Positions 33,478 through 43,954 of a stretch of DNA of 64,000 nucleotides are shown piece by piece. Every line of letters starts with the position of its first letter. Position 1 is the first letter of the stretch. Both the position numbers and the translations under genes were made by a program. This stretch comes from Protopterus annectens (lineage: Eukaryota > Chordata > Ceratodontiformes > Protopteridae), in the NCBI RefSeq assembly GCF_019279795.1, contig NC_056733.1:1120880907-1120944906 (forward strand), written 5' to 3'. The notes beneath the pieces are model-generated. The model saw only the letters and a list, made by a program, of their open reading frames with translations, was not told the DNA's origin and made no database searches.

Positions 33478-33629
33478 TCCATGGAAATGCTTATGTGTCT
33501 TGTGTTGGGATAGTATTCCACCCATTACAGGTTCTTTGCTTTACATCTGTTGCCTGCTGGGATAAACTCTCCCATATGACCTTGAAAATATAAAGTTTGT
33601 ATTGAAAAATGAATGAATATGATATATTT

Positions 33630-33960
33630 ATTTGGAGGTATAAAATGTGTCAGTGCACCATTTCCGAACAACGAGGAACATCATAGAGTTTGAGTTCAGT
33701 GTATTGAAGGATAGGTTTAGATGTGTGGACACATCCAGGGGTGCACTGCAATATAAATTTGAGAAGGCAGCACAGATGATAATGTGTGCCATGCTGCAGA
33801 ACATGCTGACTACAGCATATAATGGTTTGCCATTTGGAGGTGTGGGTAAACTACCCCAAGTATCCTGGATGTCTAAAGAGGACATCACACAGGTATCAGA
33901 GGAGAATCAGGAGGACACAGGGGGCAGAAGCCACAGGCATAGGCAACACAGGGTGTGACC
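33630..33960 (+). pseudogene. PIF/Harbinger transposase C-terminal remnant
   Basis: Translated motif TRNIIEFEFSVLKDRFRCVD, then RGALQY, EKAAQMIMCAMLQNML, matches the last catalytic block (the Glu of the DDE triad) and the C-terminus of HARBI1-type transposases. The better-preserved transposase at 61190-61340 reads IIIEHVFGMLKSRFWCLDTS in the same place. The N-terminal two thirds are absent here. A charged Gln/Glu-rich tail follows. The sequence is diverged from the 60-kb copy, so it is a different and older subfamily. Confidence 0.75.
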
Positions 33961-34576
33961 ACCAGAGCTGGCCCAGGCAATACAGCAGCATCTGACCCAC
34001 AAATCTGAGTTGTGACAAGCCACGTGTACATGAGTGCACAGATTAAACACTGATGTTCCGATGTTGCCCCACCACAGGAGTATGGATTACATCTAATGAC
34101 AATTACCCACTAGATGTACACACTGAGTTTCTGACATAACATTATAATTATGACATATAACATTATGAGCATATACAGATCTGTCACAACAAAGATCATC
34201 AACTCAGGGAACAACTGACACAGGTATGCATAAAGAGTCAGATTTTTATATTAGTGTATGACACACTGTAAGGGACACACACATTAATACAACACATTCC
34301 TATCTCTCCACTATAAAAAGTGGCAAACAGGTCAACAACGCAGGACACAGTGCACAAGTTATAATATCAGAAGCAAAATATATTACTGTACAGTATGGAT
34401 CAAGCAATGTAATCAATTGAGTCAGCTATGGTTTGTAAAACTGCTGGACTCACAAGACATCACACATGTCAATGAACGCAGACAGGTAACTTTATCAGTG
34501 TTCTGCACAGCAGTCACTGTCACCACGGTGTGATTATTACAGTACAGGACAGAGTGAATCAACTCTCTGTGTTACT

Positions 34577-35540
34577 CTAATGCAGTCTAGGCTGCCCACA
34601 CTGATGGCTCACACCACGGACTGCTCTGCCCCTACCACATATGGAAACACTTGGCACAAGTTGCTTCACAGAGGAAGCTGATGGGGTGACACCAGCATGT
34701 GGAAGTAAAGCAGCATGACTACATCTTGACTGCCCGGTCAGGACTGCTGCGCCCCTAAGCAGATGGACCAGCGGTGGAAGTATGTGCATGCTGGAGCATA
34801 GATACTGATGCCTGATGGGCAGGGTTGGTTCTGCTGAGAGGGGGCCTGCTTCTCTCATGTGGCAATCAGCTAAGCCTAGTCAGGGCACGCAGAACCCTGC
34901 TTGTACTATGGCACTGCTGTAGTACTGTAGAGGCCTGAGATTCTACTGACTGTGCTGCTGATAACATGCTTTCATTCTGAGTAGCCAATGATGCCATTAC
35001 TTCACCATGTCTGCACTCCTCTCCTTCATGCAACACAGCCAACTGGTGTGCAACGTGATCTGTGGTACTGGCAAGTACACAGATGCCAGATCCATGACAT
35101 TGCTAAGAACATTCAATTCATTTGCCTGTAGGTCGACACTCTCCAACACCTGCCCGTGCATGCCATCTGTGCACCTACATCGACTGCAACGTCCAGTAAC
35201 AGTGTGTTGTGGTGAACTGTCTGCATCAACAGCAGCAGTCTCAACTTGTGACTGTAGCTCAATGGCCTCATCCTGTCCACCATCCAACATCCCCTCATTC
35301 TCAAAATGGCTGGACAAGTTTCCCCTTCACATCTGAGGCTACAGCTGCATCCACAGGGCTGTCACCATCTTGACTGGATTGTATAACCATGACACCTTCC
35401 TGTCTGCCAGGGTCCATACTAGAGTACTGAGACCATCTGACCTCACATCAAACTCACTGGACAAACTACTGGATGATACAGATAGCTGATGTGCTAAAAG
35501 AAGAGACAGATAACACAGATAAGGACAATGTGCTGACATG
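34577..35540 (-). pseudogene. Possible Harbinger accessory (Myb-like) protein remnant
   Basis: Minus-strand frames at 34997-35317 and 35339-35539 read acidic, Ser-rich sequence (VSSSSLSSEFDVRSDG, then GQDEAIELQSQVETAA) followed by a Leu-rich segment (VLESVDLQANELNVLSNVMD). This resembles the C-terminal half of Myb-like proteins encoded beside Harbinger transposases. It lies convergent to the transposase remnant at 33630-33960, as in many Harbinger elements. No DNA-binding domain is visible on this strand, so the call is tentative. A non-coding interpretation is possible. Confidence 0.35.
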
Positions 35541-35948
35541 ATATGCTGGATATCATTACAGATTTATGACACACATATATGTCTCTGCAACATTACAGAT
35601 AATACCGACTTACCATTCGGTGTTTGTGTATGGGTCACAAAATCCACATAACACAAAGCTGGCAATTAGGTTACACACCAACATAAATGACATATGAGAT
35701 GCATACAAAATAACACACACCTGACAAGTCCTACCGGAAAGATGGTGTGGTACAGGAGGGATGCACTTCGACTAATATTGGGGAAAAATATTGGCATTAT
35801 TAATCACATCATTGCCAACATGAACCATTAGAACATACAGTAAGTATTACATAGATGTACCACTTGTTTGTGCACTAGGTGATGATGATGCAGTCTGTCC
35901 TATGAAGGGTAGAAGGACACAGTATTAATGGAGGACAACAACAGGAGT

Positions 35949-36205
35949 AACAGCAATAACATTTATTTTATTTATTTACTGGGAAAGTCTGACTTGGAAA
36001 AAAGCCAATTTTCAGCAGAGGCCCAGGGAGAAATGCTCCAGATGCATGTCTTTGTAATGTGGGAGGAAACCAGAGTACCCAGAGAAAACCCACACGAAGG
36101 ACATGCAGACTCCACACAGAAGGTACCCCAGCCAAGAATCAAACCAGAGAACCTCTTGTTGTGGGGTGACAATGCTACTGCTGCACCACTGCGTTGCCTT
36201 TATGA
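35949..36205 (-). mobile_element. tRNA-derived SINE, complete-looking
   Basis: On the minus strand the head reads CGCAGTGGTGCAGCAGTAGC (A box) and GGTTCTCTGGTTTGATTCTT (B box). The body has TTCTGTGTGGAGTCTGCATG and GTTTTCTCTGGGTACTCTGG, TTTCCTCCCACATTAC. The 3' tail has CTGAAAATTGGC, AGTCAGACTTTCCCAG and AAATAAATAAAATAAAT. This head-body layout is widespread in fish and amphibian tRNA SINEs. The tail is shared with 11830-12240, 27141-27240 and 28800-28885. Length is about 255 bp. Confidence 0.82.
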
Positions 36206-36409
36206 CATGCATGAAAGCTATGTAATAGAAAACAAGTAATCTCCGTGGTATCCCCAAAGTCTTAACCCACTAAACAAGTATAGTGGGTCCAAAACCAAAA
36301 CAGTGTAAGAAACTTTTCTGTGTGGAAGATTTTCAGTCCATGTATATCTAGTTAATCTCTGTATATTAATCAGATCAGACAAAAGTAGTAGAAGTAGTGA
36401 TCTTAAACT
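36206..36409. other. No recognisable feature
   Basis: Short spacer between the SINE and the TTAA foldback element. Confidence 0.4.
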
Positions 36410-37126
36410 TGTCTTAAGTAAAAAAAAATAATAAAAAATATATAGTTTGAAATATTAAACAGAATTACTAAGTATTCAAAAGTAATCCAACACAGTCTGT
36501 TTCCAGTCAAAAATCATTTATTAAGTACACAAACAAATGATCCAAGTAAAACAAAAATAACAGAATAAGTTCCTCACAAGCTTTCTAACTATATATACTT
36601 TTTATCAGGTGGTTTATTGTGCTGTAAAACAAAGTGTTATTGGTATACATGTTAAATTCACATTCCTTCCCCCATCAGTGTGACATTCGAGCTGGTCCTG
36701 CCCTACTTAGTAGCTGTCATAATAATATAACCTTTATGTACGTTAAATAAAATTAATAAAATTAATAACGATGTGGTACCTCTTATTTAACCAGATTATT
36801 AAGTCTTTGATTTTATCCAAGACAATATACTACATGGCTGGAAATATATAAACATTGGACCATTTGACAATCTAAAAGACTTAATATTCTGGTTAAATAC
36901 GAGGTACCACATCATTATTAACTATTAAGTAGGGCAGGACCAGCTTGGATGTCACACGGATGGTAGAAGGGATGCGAATTTAACATGTACACCAATATTT
37001 TCAATTCAATGATGTTCAACTGGAAACAGACTGTGCACCCTGCTTGGATTACTTTTGAATACTTAGTAATCCTGTATAATATTTCAAATTCTATATTGTT
37101 ATCATTTTTTTTTACTTAAGGAAAGA
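36410..37126. mobile_element. Long foldback element flanked by TTAA
   Basis: The outer ends are inverted: TTAAGTAAAAAAAAATAATA on the left (from 36413) and its near mirror ending TTTTTTTTACTTAAG on the right (to 37122). Arms match over about 100 bp (AATTACTAAGTATTCAAAAG, then TAATCCAA) and again nearer the centre (AGCTGGTCCTGCCCTACTTA, GATGTGGTACCTC). The loop is at about 36815-36880. A TTAA duplication is the signature of piggyBac and Kolobok-type transposons. The left arm carries an extra block of about 130 bp (36508-36640) absent from the right arm. No coding capacity was seen. Confidence 0.72.
36508..36640 (-). mobile_element. Extra block in the foldback arm, resembling the hammerhead region of a Penelope-like element
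   Basis: On the minus strand CCACCTGATAAAAAG is followed by GTTAGAAAGCTTGTGAGG and further on TTAATAAATGATTTTTGAC. The layout, a CTGA box, a short stem, GAAA and a tiny stem, resembles a decayed hammerhead motif of Penelope-like elements. It is degenerate and the call is weak. Confidence 0.3.
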
Positions 37127-39454
37127 TAGATAATAGCATGCCACTGATAAACTCCAGCTTTTGTGAGCTTGTGTGTTGAACTGCAGATCTTTCAGTGGGA
37201 AAGTAAAGAGACAGGCAATACAGTCATGTATGTGTGCAACAGAATACTGCCAGCATGAGATGTACAACACAGTAGCAGGGGCTGCAGATACTCGTATGAT
37301 GGATATTGCACCTGTTGGCCAGATGTCCCCGTGCAGAAAAACAGTGTCATTAATGTCATGTATCTCAGATCTGCTACACATTGCTGCAAACTGTGAACCT
37401 GTTGTGGTAACACACCTGGTCTGGCTTGCACTTGCATGGCTCTGTCCCCACTGGATGTAGCTGTAGTATCCAATGTTAGGGAAATAACAATATGACTGTA
37501 AACAGCAGTGCCTTGACATGAGGCTGAGGCAATAACAGGTAGTGGTCACTGTAACACAGTATTGAAATACTCACCTGCCCTTCCCTGGTGTTGTCCAGAA
37601 GTAGATGGACCTGTAAATATTAATTCAGACAGCATTACACATGTTGGCAGCACTGTTCTGTCTGTACTGCAGTTGTATGAGTGCATGTCATTACACTTAC
37701 GTTCATCGTCATCACCCTGTATGAATCTGTGTGCATGGTTCAGTTTTGCTGCTGTAACTCAAAAATGATAATACATGAATATGCATGCAACACCAATATG
37801 TGATGGATTACTCAATAGTCATCCATGTCATGCAATACATGTGTGGCCTAGAACTCCTATTTCTGTCCCACCCCGGGTATGCGTCACTCCCCACTCACTA
37901 TATGCAGAAAGGAAAGAAATATTGTGATCTCACTGGGGGAGGGGTTAATGGTGGTCCACCACTGTTGGCATCCCTCGATCTCTCATACCATCTTAACCTG
38001 TTGGCTGCATGAAGGATCATGTCAGAGGAGCACTGTCAACAGGCTTCATGGGATCTATTGTGACCTCCAACCGCATTAGTCATGTTGGTGATGTTGGCTC
38101 ACAATTCAGTCCTCCTTACTGTATTCCCTGCCCATCCAAGCAGTCCCTGCCCATGTTGTCACAGTACATCTAGTATGATGTAATTTTCCTGTGGGGAGAA
38201 ATTGTCACTCCTATGTCTGTTTGCCATCTGATAGTGATATACACATGATCATATTCCTGTGGGGGCCCAGTTATGCAGATGATTATGTGAACAACGTATA
38301 TCACCATAAATTGTATGCATTCCTGTGCATTGCAAATTTCTATGAAACACTGACTGTGACAAATACTAATGTGACATATAAAAAGTAACAATAATGCTTG
38401 CATACATAACAGTTGTAAAATTGACATAACTTGTGATATCTGTAGAGGCTCTTTGTGGGATTAAAAACCCTTATACTACATATCTGCTGAATGGAAGTCA
38501 AAAGATAGCATGATGTCACATGAGTCTGCATGCATTTCACGTTCAAATACTACACAAACTGACATTTGAACAACTTAATAGAAAGCACTGGAAAACCTTA
38601 GTATCCATAAGCAGGCCACTGACAGTACAGATCTTTTTATATCTAGCCAGTAATTATAAGCTTTGTGTTAAGAACCATCAATGAAAAAATATCAGTAACA
38701 CCAAAAGGAGAGTACATATGGATAATGTCAGAATCTGTAGGTTTTCGTACATACAATACAGACTATATGGAATTGCCAGTAAATCCATCTTTATGTACTG
38801 TTCATCTTGGCTATGTAAATCTGTCTATACACCTCCGTATGGGAAATTAATGCATGTCCTTAATGCATATGGCAACACCTGTATGTATAAAGTTAATTTA
38901 GGCAGAAATTAATTAAGTTACAAGCAAGTGTCATATAACACACAATTTCAGTAAAAATAACTCTGAAGAGGTGCATTTCAGAATGATTAATGTTAAGAGA
39001 GGTAATATTCCCCAAAACAGAAATGATAGCAAGTGGCCACTTACCTTATCAGCTACTTATGACTCGGGTATCACTGAAAGTAAGAACACCTAATTTGCAC
39101 CTATTTTTAAGCACCATCCACGCTGTACATAATTAGAGGTTTATTAAAATGCCAGGTTTTGGAGTCCCATTTGCACTCCTTGTAAGTTCTCGAAATTTAG
39201 CGCATCAACCAAAAGCTCGGTATAACAGGCAAGTGCTCTGCACAGGTACCCAATAGGTATCAGTAAATAGTGCCATGGTTAGCACGTGCCCGTTATCTTC
39301 CTGTGATCTGATCACATGACATAAGTGCCACTTTTAGATATTGATTCTGATACCATTACAGATCAGACCGTTGCTATCTGTGAACTGAATGGGACTTCAG
39401 TGAGCATTTTTTCAACTTTTCCAGTTCAAATATATTTTCCATTGGAGTATCAAA
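37127..39454. other. No clear gene; possible non-coding Harbinger interior
   Basis: CA/TG-rich sequence with several frames of 60-145 codons on both strands that show no family resemblance. The sequence around 37100-37480 has overlapping frames on both strands. It may be internal sequence of an old Harbinger element, since it is bracketed by Harbinger-type remnants, but I see no direct proof. Confidence 0.3.
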
Positions 39455-39697
39455 ATGGCTACTTCCATGAGGCTGCAATATGTCCATGCTCCCAACTGGA
39501 CTGAGGAGGAGACCACCCAGATGCTGACCATCTGTGCTGGAGTGGAGCATCGTATGAGAGCCAGGTCCAGGAACTTTGTGATGATTGACATCTGGAACCA
39601 GATTACAAGAGAGTATTACCGATGTACAGGGATCTGCAGGACTGGAGTGCAAATTCACCGTCCCTATGATGACCTGCATTGTGTATCCCTACAGTAA
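39455..39697 (+). pseudogene. Harbinger-type Myb/SANT-like protein, N-terminal fragment
   Basis: Starts at an ATG with MATSMRLQYVHAPNWTEEET, then a helical region (TTQMLTICAGVEHRMRARSR) and IWNQITREYYRCTGICRTGV. NWTEEET opening a three-helix Myb/SANT or trihelix domain is typical of the accessory DNA-binding protein of PIF/Harbinger transposons. The stop at 39697 lies shortly after the domain, so only the N-terminus remains. It faces away from the transposase remnant at 33.6 kb, so it may come from a second copy. Confidence 0.6.
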
Positions 39698-40374
39698 TGT
39701 CACTATTCTACATGTACCTGAACATTCCTATAGAATTTAGAGAAACAGCTGTGTCACAAATACATAAGATAGATGGCATTTATAACGATTAATTAGCCGT
39801 TTTGACAATTAGCTCAGCTGGATAATTGAGAAAACAGAGTGACTGCACTACATATCAGTATGGGTTCTGTTCCCAGTGTTTATTTAATAATGTCTATAAT
39901 ATGAATAATTCAGAACTTTGTAGATGTACATCTGTTTTCCAACATATAATGACATAATTTCACACATCCACTATATTCATGTATTACTGATGCCTATAGT
40001 GCCTAGGCCACAGATGACTACGCATTTCGTAATTATCCATTATAGTATGACAGTATTGCATACTCTAGCAGTATATGACTGAAAAAAAAACTGATAACTT
40101 CTTTACTTCATTCTACTTAATAAAGTAAACAGTCTTACTACAGTCCCATTTGTTTAAGTCAAGAGGAATGTCTGTCCAAATGATTACACATATGTTTTCT
40201 GTTATATGTTGATAGCTGTTATTTCTTTACATTATAATGACCAATAACTGTTGGAATTTTCTGTATTCATCCATGATCCACAGGAGTATGAATTAACGCA
40301 AGCAGTACCTGTTTGTTTATAAGAAACATGTGCTGCCTTTTAGTTCTCCCTGTAAGGAAACCATCCAGAATGCC
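39698..40374. other. No recognisable feature
   Basis: AT-rich; no motif or repeat recognised before the CR1-like copy E begins. Confidence 0.4.
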
Positions 40375-40730
40375 TATATTTTGGAGTGCTGTGGGTTCAG
40401 CAAAAAACTCCACTCCCAGGAAGCTATTTTCATCCTAAAGAATGCTGATGTCTCTGCAGTCACTGAGACATGGTTTAAAGCCACGGAGTGCACATGGACA
40501 GTTCAAGGTTATAATGCCTTCCACACATTTGGACTAGCTAATACACAGACAGGGACCAAAGGTTGAAGTGTCTTGATTTACATAAAAAATATACCTAAAG
40601 GCTGGTCAAAGAGGACAATGCACTTGAGCTGCTCCATGATCAAATCATCATAAGCAAAATCCAATACCACTTCCTTGCAAGCTATATGTCCCCCTTTATG
40701 ACCCAGGAAACCCATACCATGTATTTAAAC

Positions 40731-41288
40731 AGTTCGCTATCAGAAGCCTGAAACACTATAAGTTTGAAAATCAAAATCCTGAAACCAAAAGCCTGAAAAT
40801 TCAAAATCCCGAAAACCCAAAATCCTGAAACTCAAAATCCTGAAAACACAAAATGGACATACTGACGTCATTGTGGCTTTGCTATTGTTAGCCCTGTGGT
40901 GTTAGGTCATGCATTGGGTTCAGGTGAGTGTGCGGTTGGTTTTATGTTAGGGTTAGGGGCGGTTTAAGTGAGTTAGGGTTAGGGCGCAGGTTAGGCATGT
41001 ATGCAATAGTGACATATATTGGGGTTAGGGGCGGTTTAAGTGAGTTAGGGTTAGGGCGCGGGTCAGGTGAGTGTGCGATATTGACGGACCTTAGGTTTAG
41101 GGTTAGGGTCAGGGTCAGTTGGTAGATATTAGTGTCTTTATAGTGACATATTAGCATTATTTGTGTTTTCAGGATTTTGAGTTTCAGGATTTTGGGTTTT
41201 CGGGATTTTGAATTTTCAGGCTTTTGGTTTCAGGATTTTGATTTTCAAGCTTATAGTGTTTCAGGCTTCTGATAGGGAACCATTTAAA
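40731..41288. mobile_element. Foldback element with repeat-built arms and telomere-like core
   Basis: Arms of about 120 bp (about 40733-40852 and 41163-41286) are near-perfect inverted repeats. The left starts GTTCGCTATCAGAAGCCTGA; the right, reversed, starts GGTTCCCTATCAGAAGCCTG. The arms consist of short direct repeats of the form AAAATCCTGAAA. The core holds two 72-bp-spaced copies (40959 and 41031) of GCGGTTTAAGTGAGTTAGGG with further TTAGGG-like words. The flanking ATTTAAAC is present on both sides. Either it is an 8-bp target duplication or the central TTAA is a 4-bp duplication. The host LINE reads through if one copy is removed. No coding capacity. Confidence 0.85.
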
Positions 41289-41425
41289 CATACTGAAAAC
41301 ACTCACCATCCAACCCAATACCATATTCATGGACAACTTTAATTACCCCACTATTAACTGGGAATTGTATATGACACCAAATGCAGAGGCACAGAGATTC
41401 CTGGATTTTGTAAACAACTTGAGAT

Positions 41426-41996
41426 CAACAGTTCAGAGTAATGGTGAGTGTGGAAGAGAGGTGAAGAGTGCAGGCAGGGTGGAGTGGATAGAGAAGAGTG
41501 CCAAGAGTGACTTGTGACAGACTGTTACCAGTAAGAGTGAAAGGGAAGGTCTACAAGATGGTAGTGAGACCAGCTATGTTATATGGGTTGGAGATGGTGA
41601 CACTGATGAAAAGACAGGAGTCAGAGCTGAAGGTGGCAGATGTAAAGATGTTAAGATTTGCATTGGGTGTGACGAGGATGGACAGGATTACAAATGAATA
41701 TAATAGAGTGTCAACTCAGGTTGTACAGTTTGAAGACTAAGCCAGAGAGGTGAGATTGCGTTGGTTTGGACATGTGCTGAGGAGGGATGCTGGGTATATT
41801 GGGAGAAGGATGCTAAGGCTGTAGCTGTTAGATAAGAGGAAAAGAGGAAGGCCTAAGATAAGGTTTATGGATGTGGTGAGAGAGGACATGCAGGTGATTG
41901 GTGTGACACAGCAAGATGCAGCAAACAAGGAGAAATGGAAACAGATGATGTACTGTGGCGACCCCTAATGGGAACAGCTGAATGAAAAAGAAGAAA
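41426..41996 (+). mobile_element. RTE-type LINE 3' end, nested in CR1 copy E
   Basis: Translated pieces GKVYKMVVRPAMLYGLEMVT, LKVADVKMLRFALGVTRMDR and VRLRWFGHVLRRDAGYIGRR, then GRPKIRFMDVVREDM, match the C-terminal part of RTE-clade reverse transcriptases. The 3' end reads TGTGGCGACCCCTAATGGGA, followed by GCTGAATGAAAAAGAAGAAA. CR1 copy E stops before it (DFVNN) and resumes after it (CLDQIVNTQTRDAIILDLVL). It is a severely 5'-truncated insertion with at least one stop and one frame change. Confidence 0.82.
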
Positions 41997-42364
41997 CTGC
42001 CTGGACCAGATTGTCAATACACAAACCAGGGATGCAATCATACTGGATTTGGTCCTCACTAATATGGGAGAGTGCTGTACACTCCTTAGAGTAATGTCTT
42101 CCCCTGTTAAGGTCAGATCACAAAATGGTCTCCTTTGAAGTAAAAATAAAACCTGGACCCCCAGCTAACCATGGAATGTTCAGGAACTACTCTAAGGCTA
42201 ACTTCCTGCTATTAAGTGATAACCTGGCAACATTTCAAGCCTACATTAATCACGGGAAGACTGTTACCTATGCAAAACTGTTCACAGAAACCCTATACAA
42301 GCATGTTAATAGCTGCATGGAGGCAGCTGAACCCACCAGGAAGTACAGAATTTGCATTTAAGTT

Positions 42365-43387
42365 GTGCCAGCATCCATCATGCGGCATTTATTAGTTGCA
42401 GTTTGTCTCCTCCTGGGTTTTGCCAACTCTCGCAGCTTGTCATCTTCCTGCATCTGGTCACAGGATATAATCAACCACATTAACAAATTAAATACTACAT
42501 GGAAGGCTGGACAAAACTTTTACAATGCGGATCAGAGTTATTTGAAGTGTCTGTGTGGTACAATTCTGCATGGTCCAAAATTGCCTTTAAAGACTTCCTA
42601 TTCTGGAAAAGTGAAGCTTCCTGATAACTTTCATTCACAAACTCAGTGGCCCAATTGTTCAACAATCCAAGAGATCCAGGATCATGGATATTGTGGCTCA
42701 TGTTGGGCATTTAGTGCTGTAGAGTCCATATCTGACCGTGTCTGCATCCACTCTGGGGGAAAGAAAAATGTGGAGGCATCTGTTGATCTGCTTTCATGCT
42801 GCGGCTTTGAGTGTGGAATGGGATGCAATGGTGGCAATCCATCGGGTGCGTGGCAGTACTGGACTGTAAGTGGCTTGGTGTCTGGGAGGCTGTATGGTTC
42901 TGGCATAGGTTGCAGGCCATATACTATTCCTCCCTGTGAACATCACGTGAATGGTTCATGGCCACCATGTTCTGGAGAAGGAGGTGACACACCACCCTGT
43001 GTGAAAATGTGTGATGCTGGTTATACTCCTTCATATGAAAAGGACAAGATTTACAGTGAATCTGCCTATAGTGTCCCTTCCTCTCCTTAAAGCATAATAT
43101 AAGAAATTTATAAGAATGGACCCATGGAGGGGGCCTTCACTGTGTATGAGGACTTCCACTTCCTGCTGTATAAATCAGGTGTGTACCAGCATCACACTGG
43201 AGAAGCAGTCGGTTATGCTATTAAGATCTTGGGCTGGGGCATAGAAAACAACACTCCTTACTGGCTGGCTGCTAACTCATGGAATACAGACTGGGGTGAT
43301 AATGGTTACTTCAAAATCCTCCGTGGGCAGGCTCATTGTGGTACTGAGTCTGAGATTCATCCTGGAATTACAAAAAATGCAGCATAG
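42365..43387 (+). pseudogene. ctsb: Cathepsin B processed pseudogene (retrocopy)
   Basis: An intronless copy of the full preprocathepsin B coding region, about 340 codons in one frame. It shows a signal peptide ([19 protein letters not shown] from the second Met), a propeptide ([11 protein letters not shown]), and the mature enzyme with [15 protein letters not shown] (catalytic Cys at residue 113). The occluding loop [12 protein letters not shown], unique to cathepsin B, is present, as is the terminal [11 protein letters not shown] with the catalytic Asn. It is dead: two in-frame TAA codons (43088-43090, 43100-43102), His in place of the oxyanion-hole Gln (DHGYC for DQGSC), and the catalytic His block GGHAI reduced to GYAI. 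There is no frameshift. Cathepsin B genes have introns, so this is a reverse-transcribed mRNA. It lies inside CR1-like copy E. No poly(A) tail or target duplication was identified. Confidence 0.93.
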
Positions 43388-43743
43388 CTTTCTAACAGCG
43401 TCCTCTTTTGAAAAGTACAAGAAGTGTTTTGCAGCAACACAGTCAGAGAGAAAACATTACTGAAAATCACTGCTTTTATTTTAAATTTAAGGACATACTT
43501 TTTAACTGTTATAATGAAAGCCAGTTCCAAATCATGCTTGCCTAAGTGCAATTAGGTTTTACATTTTTAATTGTATTAGTTTTAGCCTTGTGTTTACATG
43601 AGACTGCTTATAAGAATGATACCTTTTATAACTGAACATAAATTGAGAACCATGTTTTTTTTTTAATCAGTACATTCTAATTGGGAGACTTTTTTTGCTC
43701 TAATTTGCGTGTAAACTGTATTGTGTATTGTAGTCCCAAAGGC

Positions 43744-43757
43744 GGGGGGGGGGGGGG
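43744..43757. repeat. Poly(G) tract
   Basis: Fourteen consecutive G downstream of the cathepsin B copy. Confidence 0.95.
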
Positions 43758-43904
43758 TTCTGCAGTAACTGACTTTAGTCCTGCTTATGAGAAGTGCCCA
43801 CTGTCCTACTAGCAGTCTTGCTGATATCGGAACACTACAGATTCAGACATTCATAGGACATGGTATCATTTAGTTCAGGAAATGTTTAATGGGTGGCATG
43901 ATGC

Positions 43905-43950
43905 CAGGGTAATCCTATGGGCTAGGCTTTTAAAGGCTCCAGAGCCATTA
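43905..43950 (+). mobile_element. CR1-type 3' tail next to the cathepsin B retrocopy
   Basis: GGGCTAGGCTTTTAAAGGCT, then CCATTAGCCTAGTAC, matches the plus-strand CR1 tail at 16420-16460. The reading of CR1 copy E resumes directly afterwards (KSTKAKFEVNF). It is either a separate CR1/SINE tail or part of the same insertion event as the cathepsin B copy. Confidence 0.55.
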
Positions 43951-43954
43951 GCCT

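Noticed and set aside
33288-33593. Long His/Thr-rich and Cys/Val-rich reading frames on both strands
   Set aside because: They are translations of the TG/TCTG microsatellite and have no coding meaning.
40940-41120. Interstitial telomere or chromosome-fusion scar
   Set aside because: GTTAGGG words are irregular and lie inside a foldback element with its own flanking duplication, so they travelled with the element.
42495-42920. Minus-strand frames of 69-74 codons
   Set aside because: They are antisense shadows of the cathepsin B copy.
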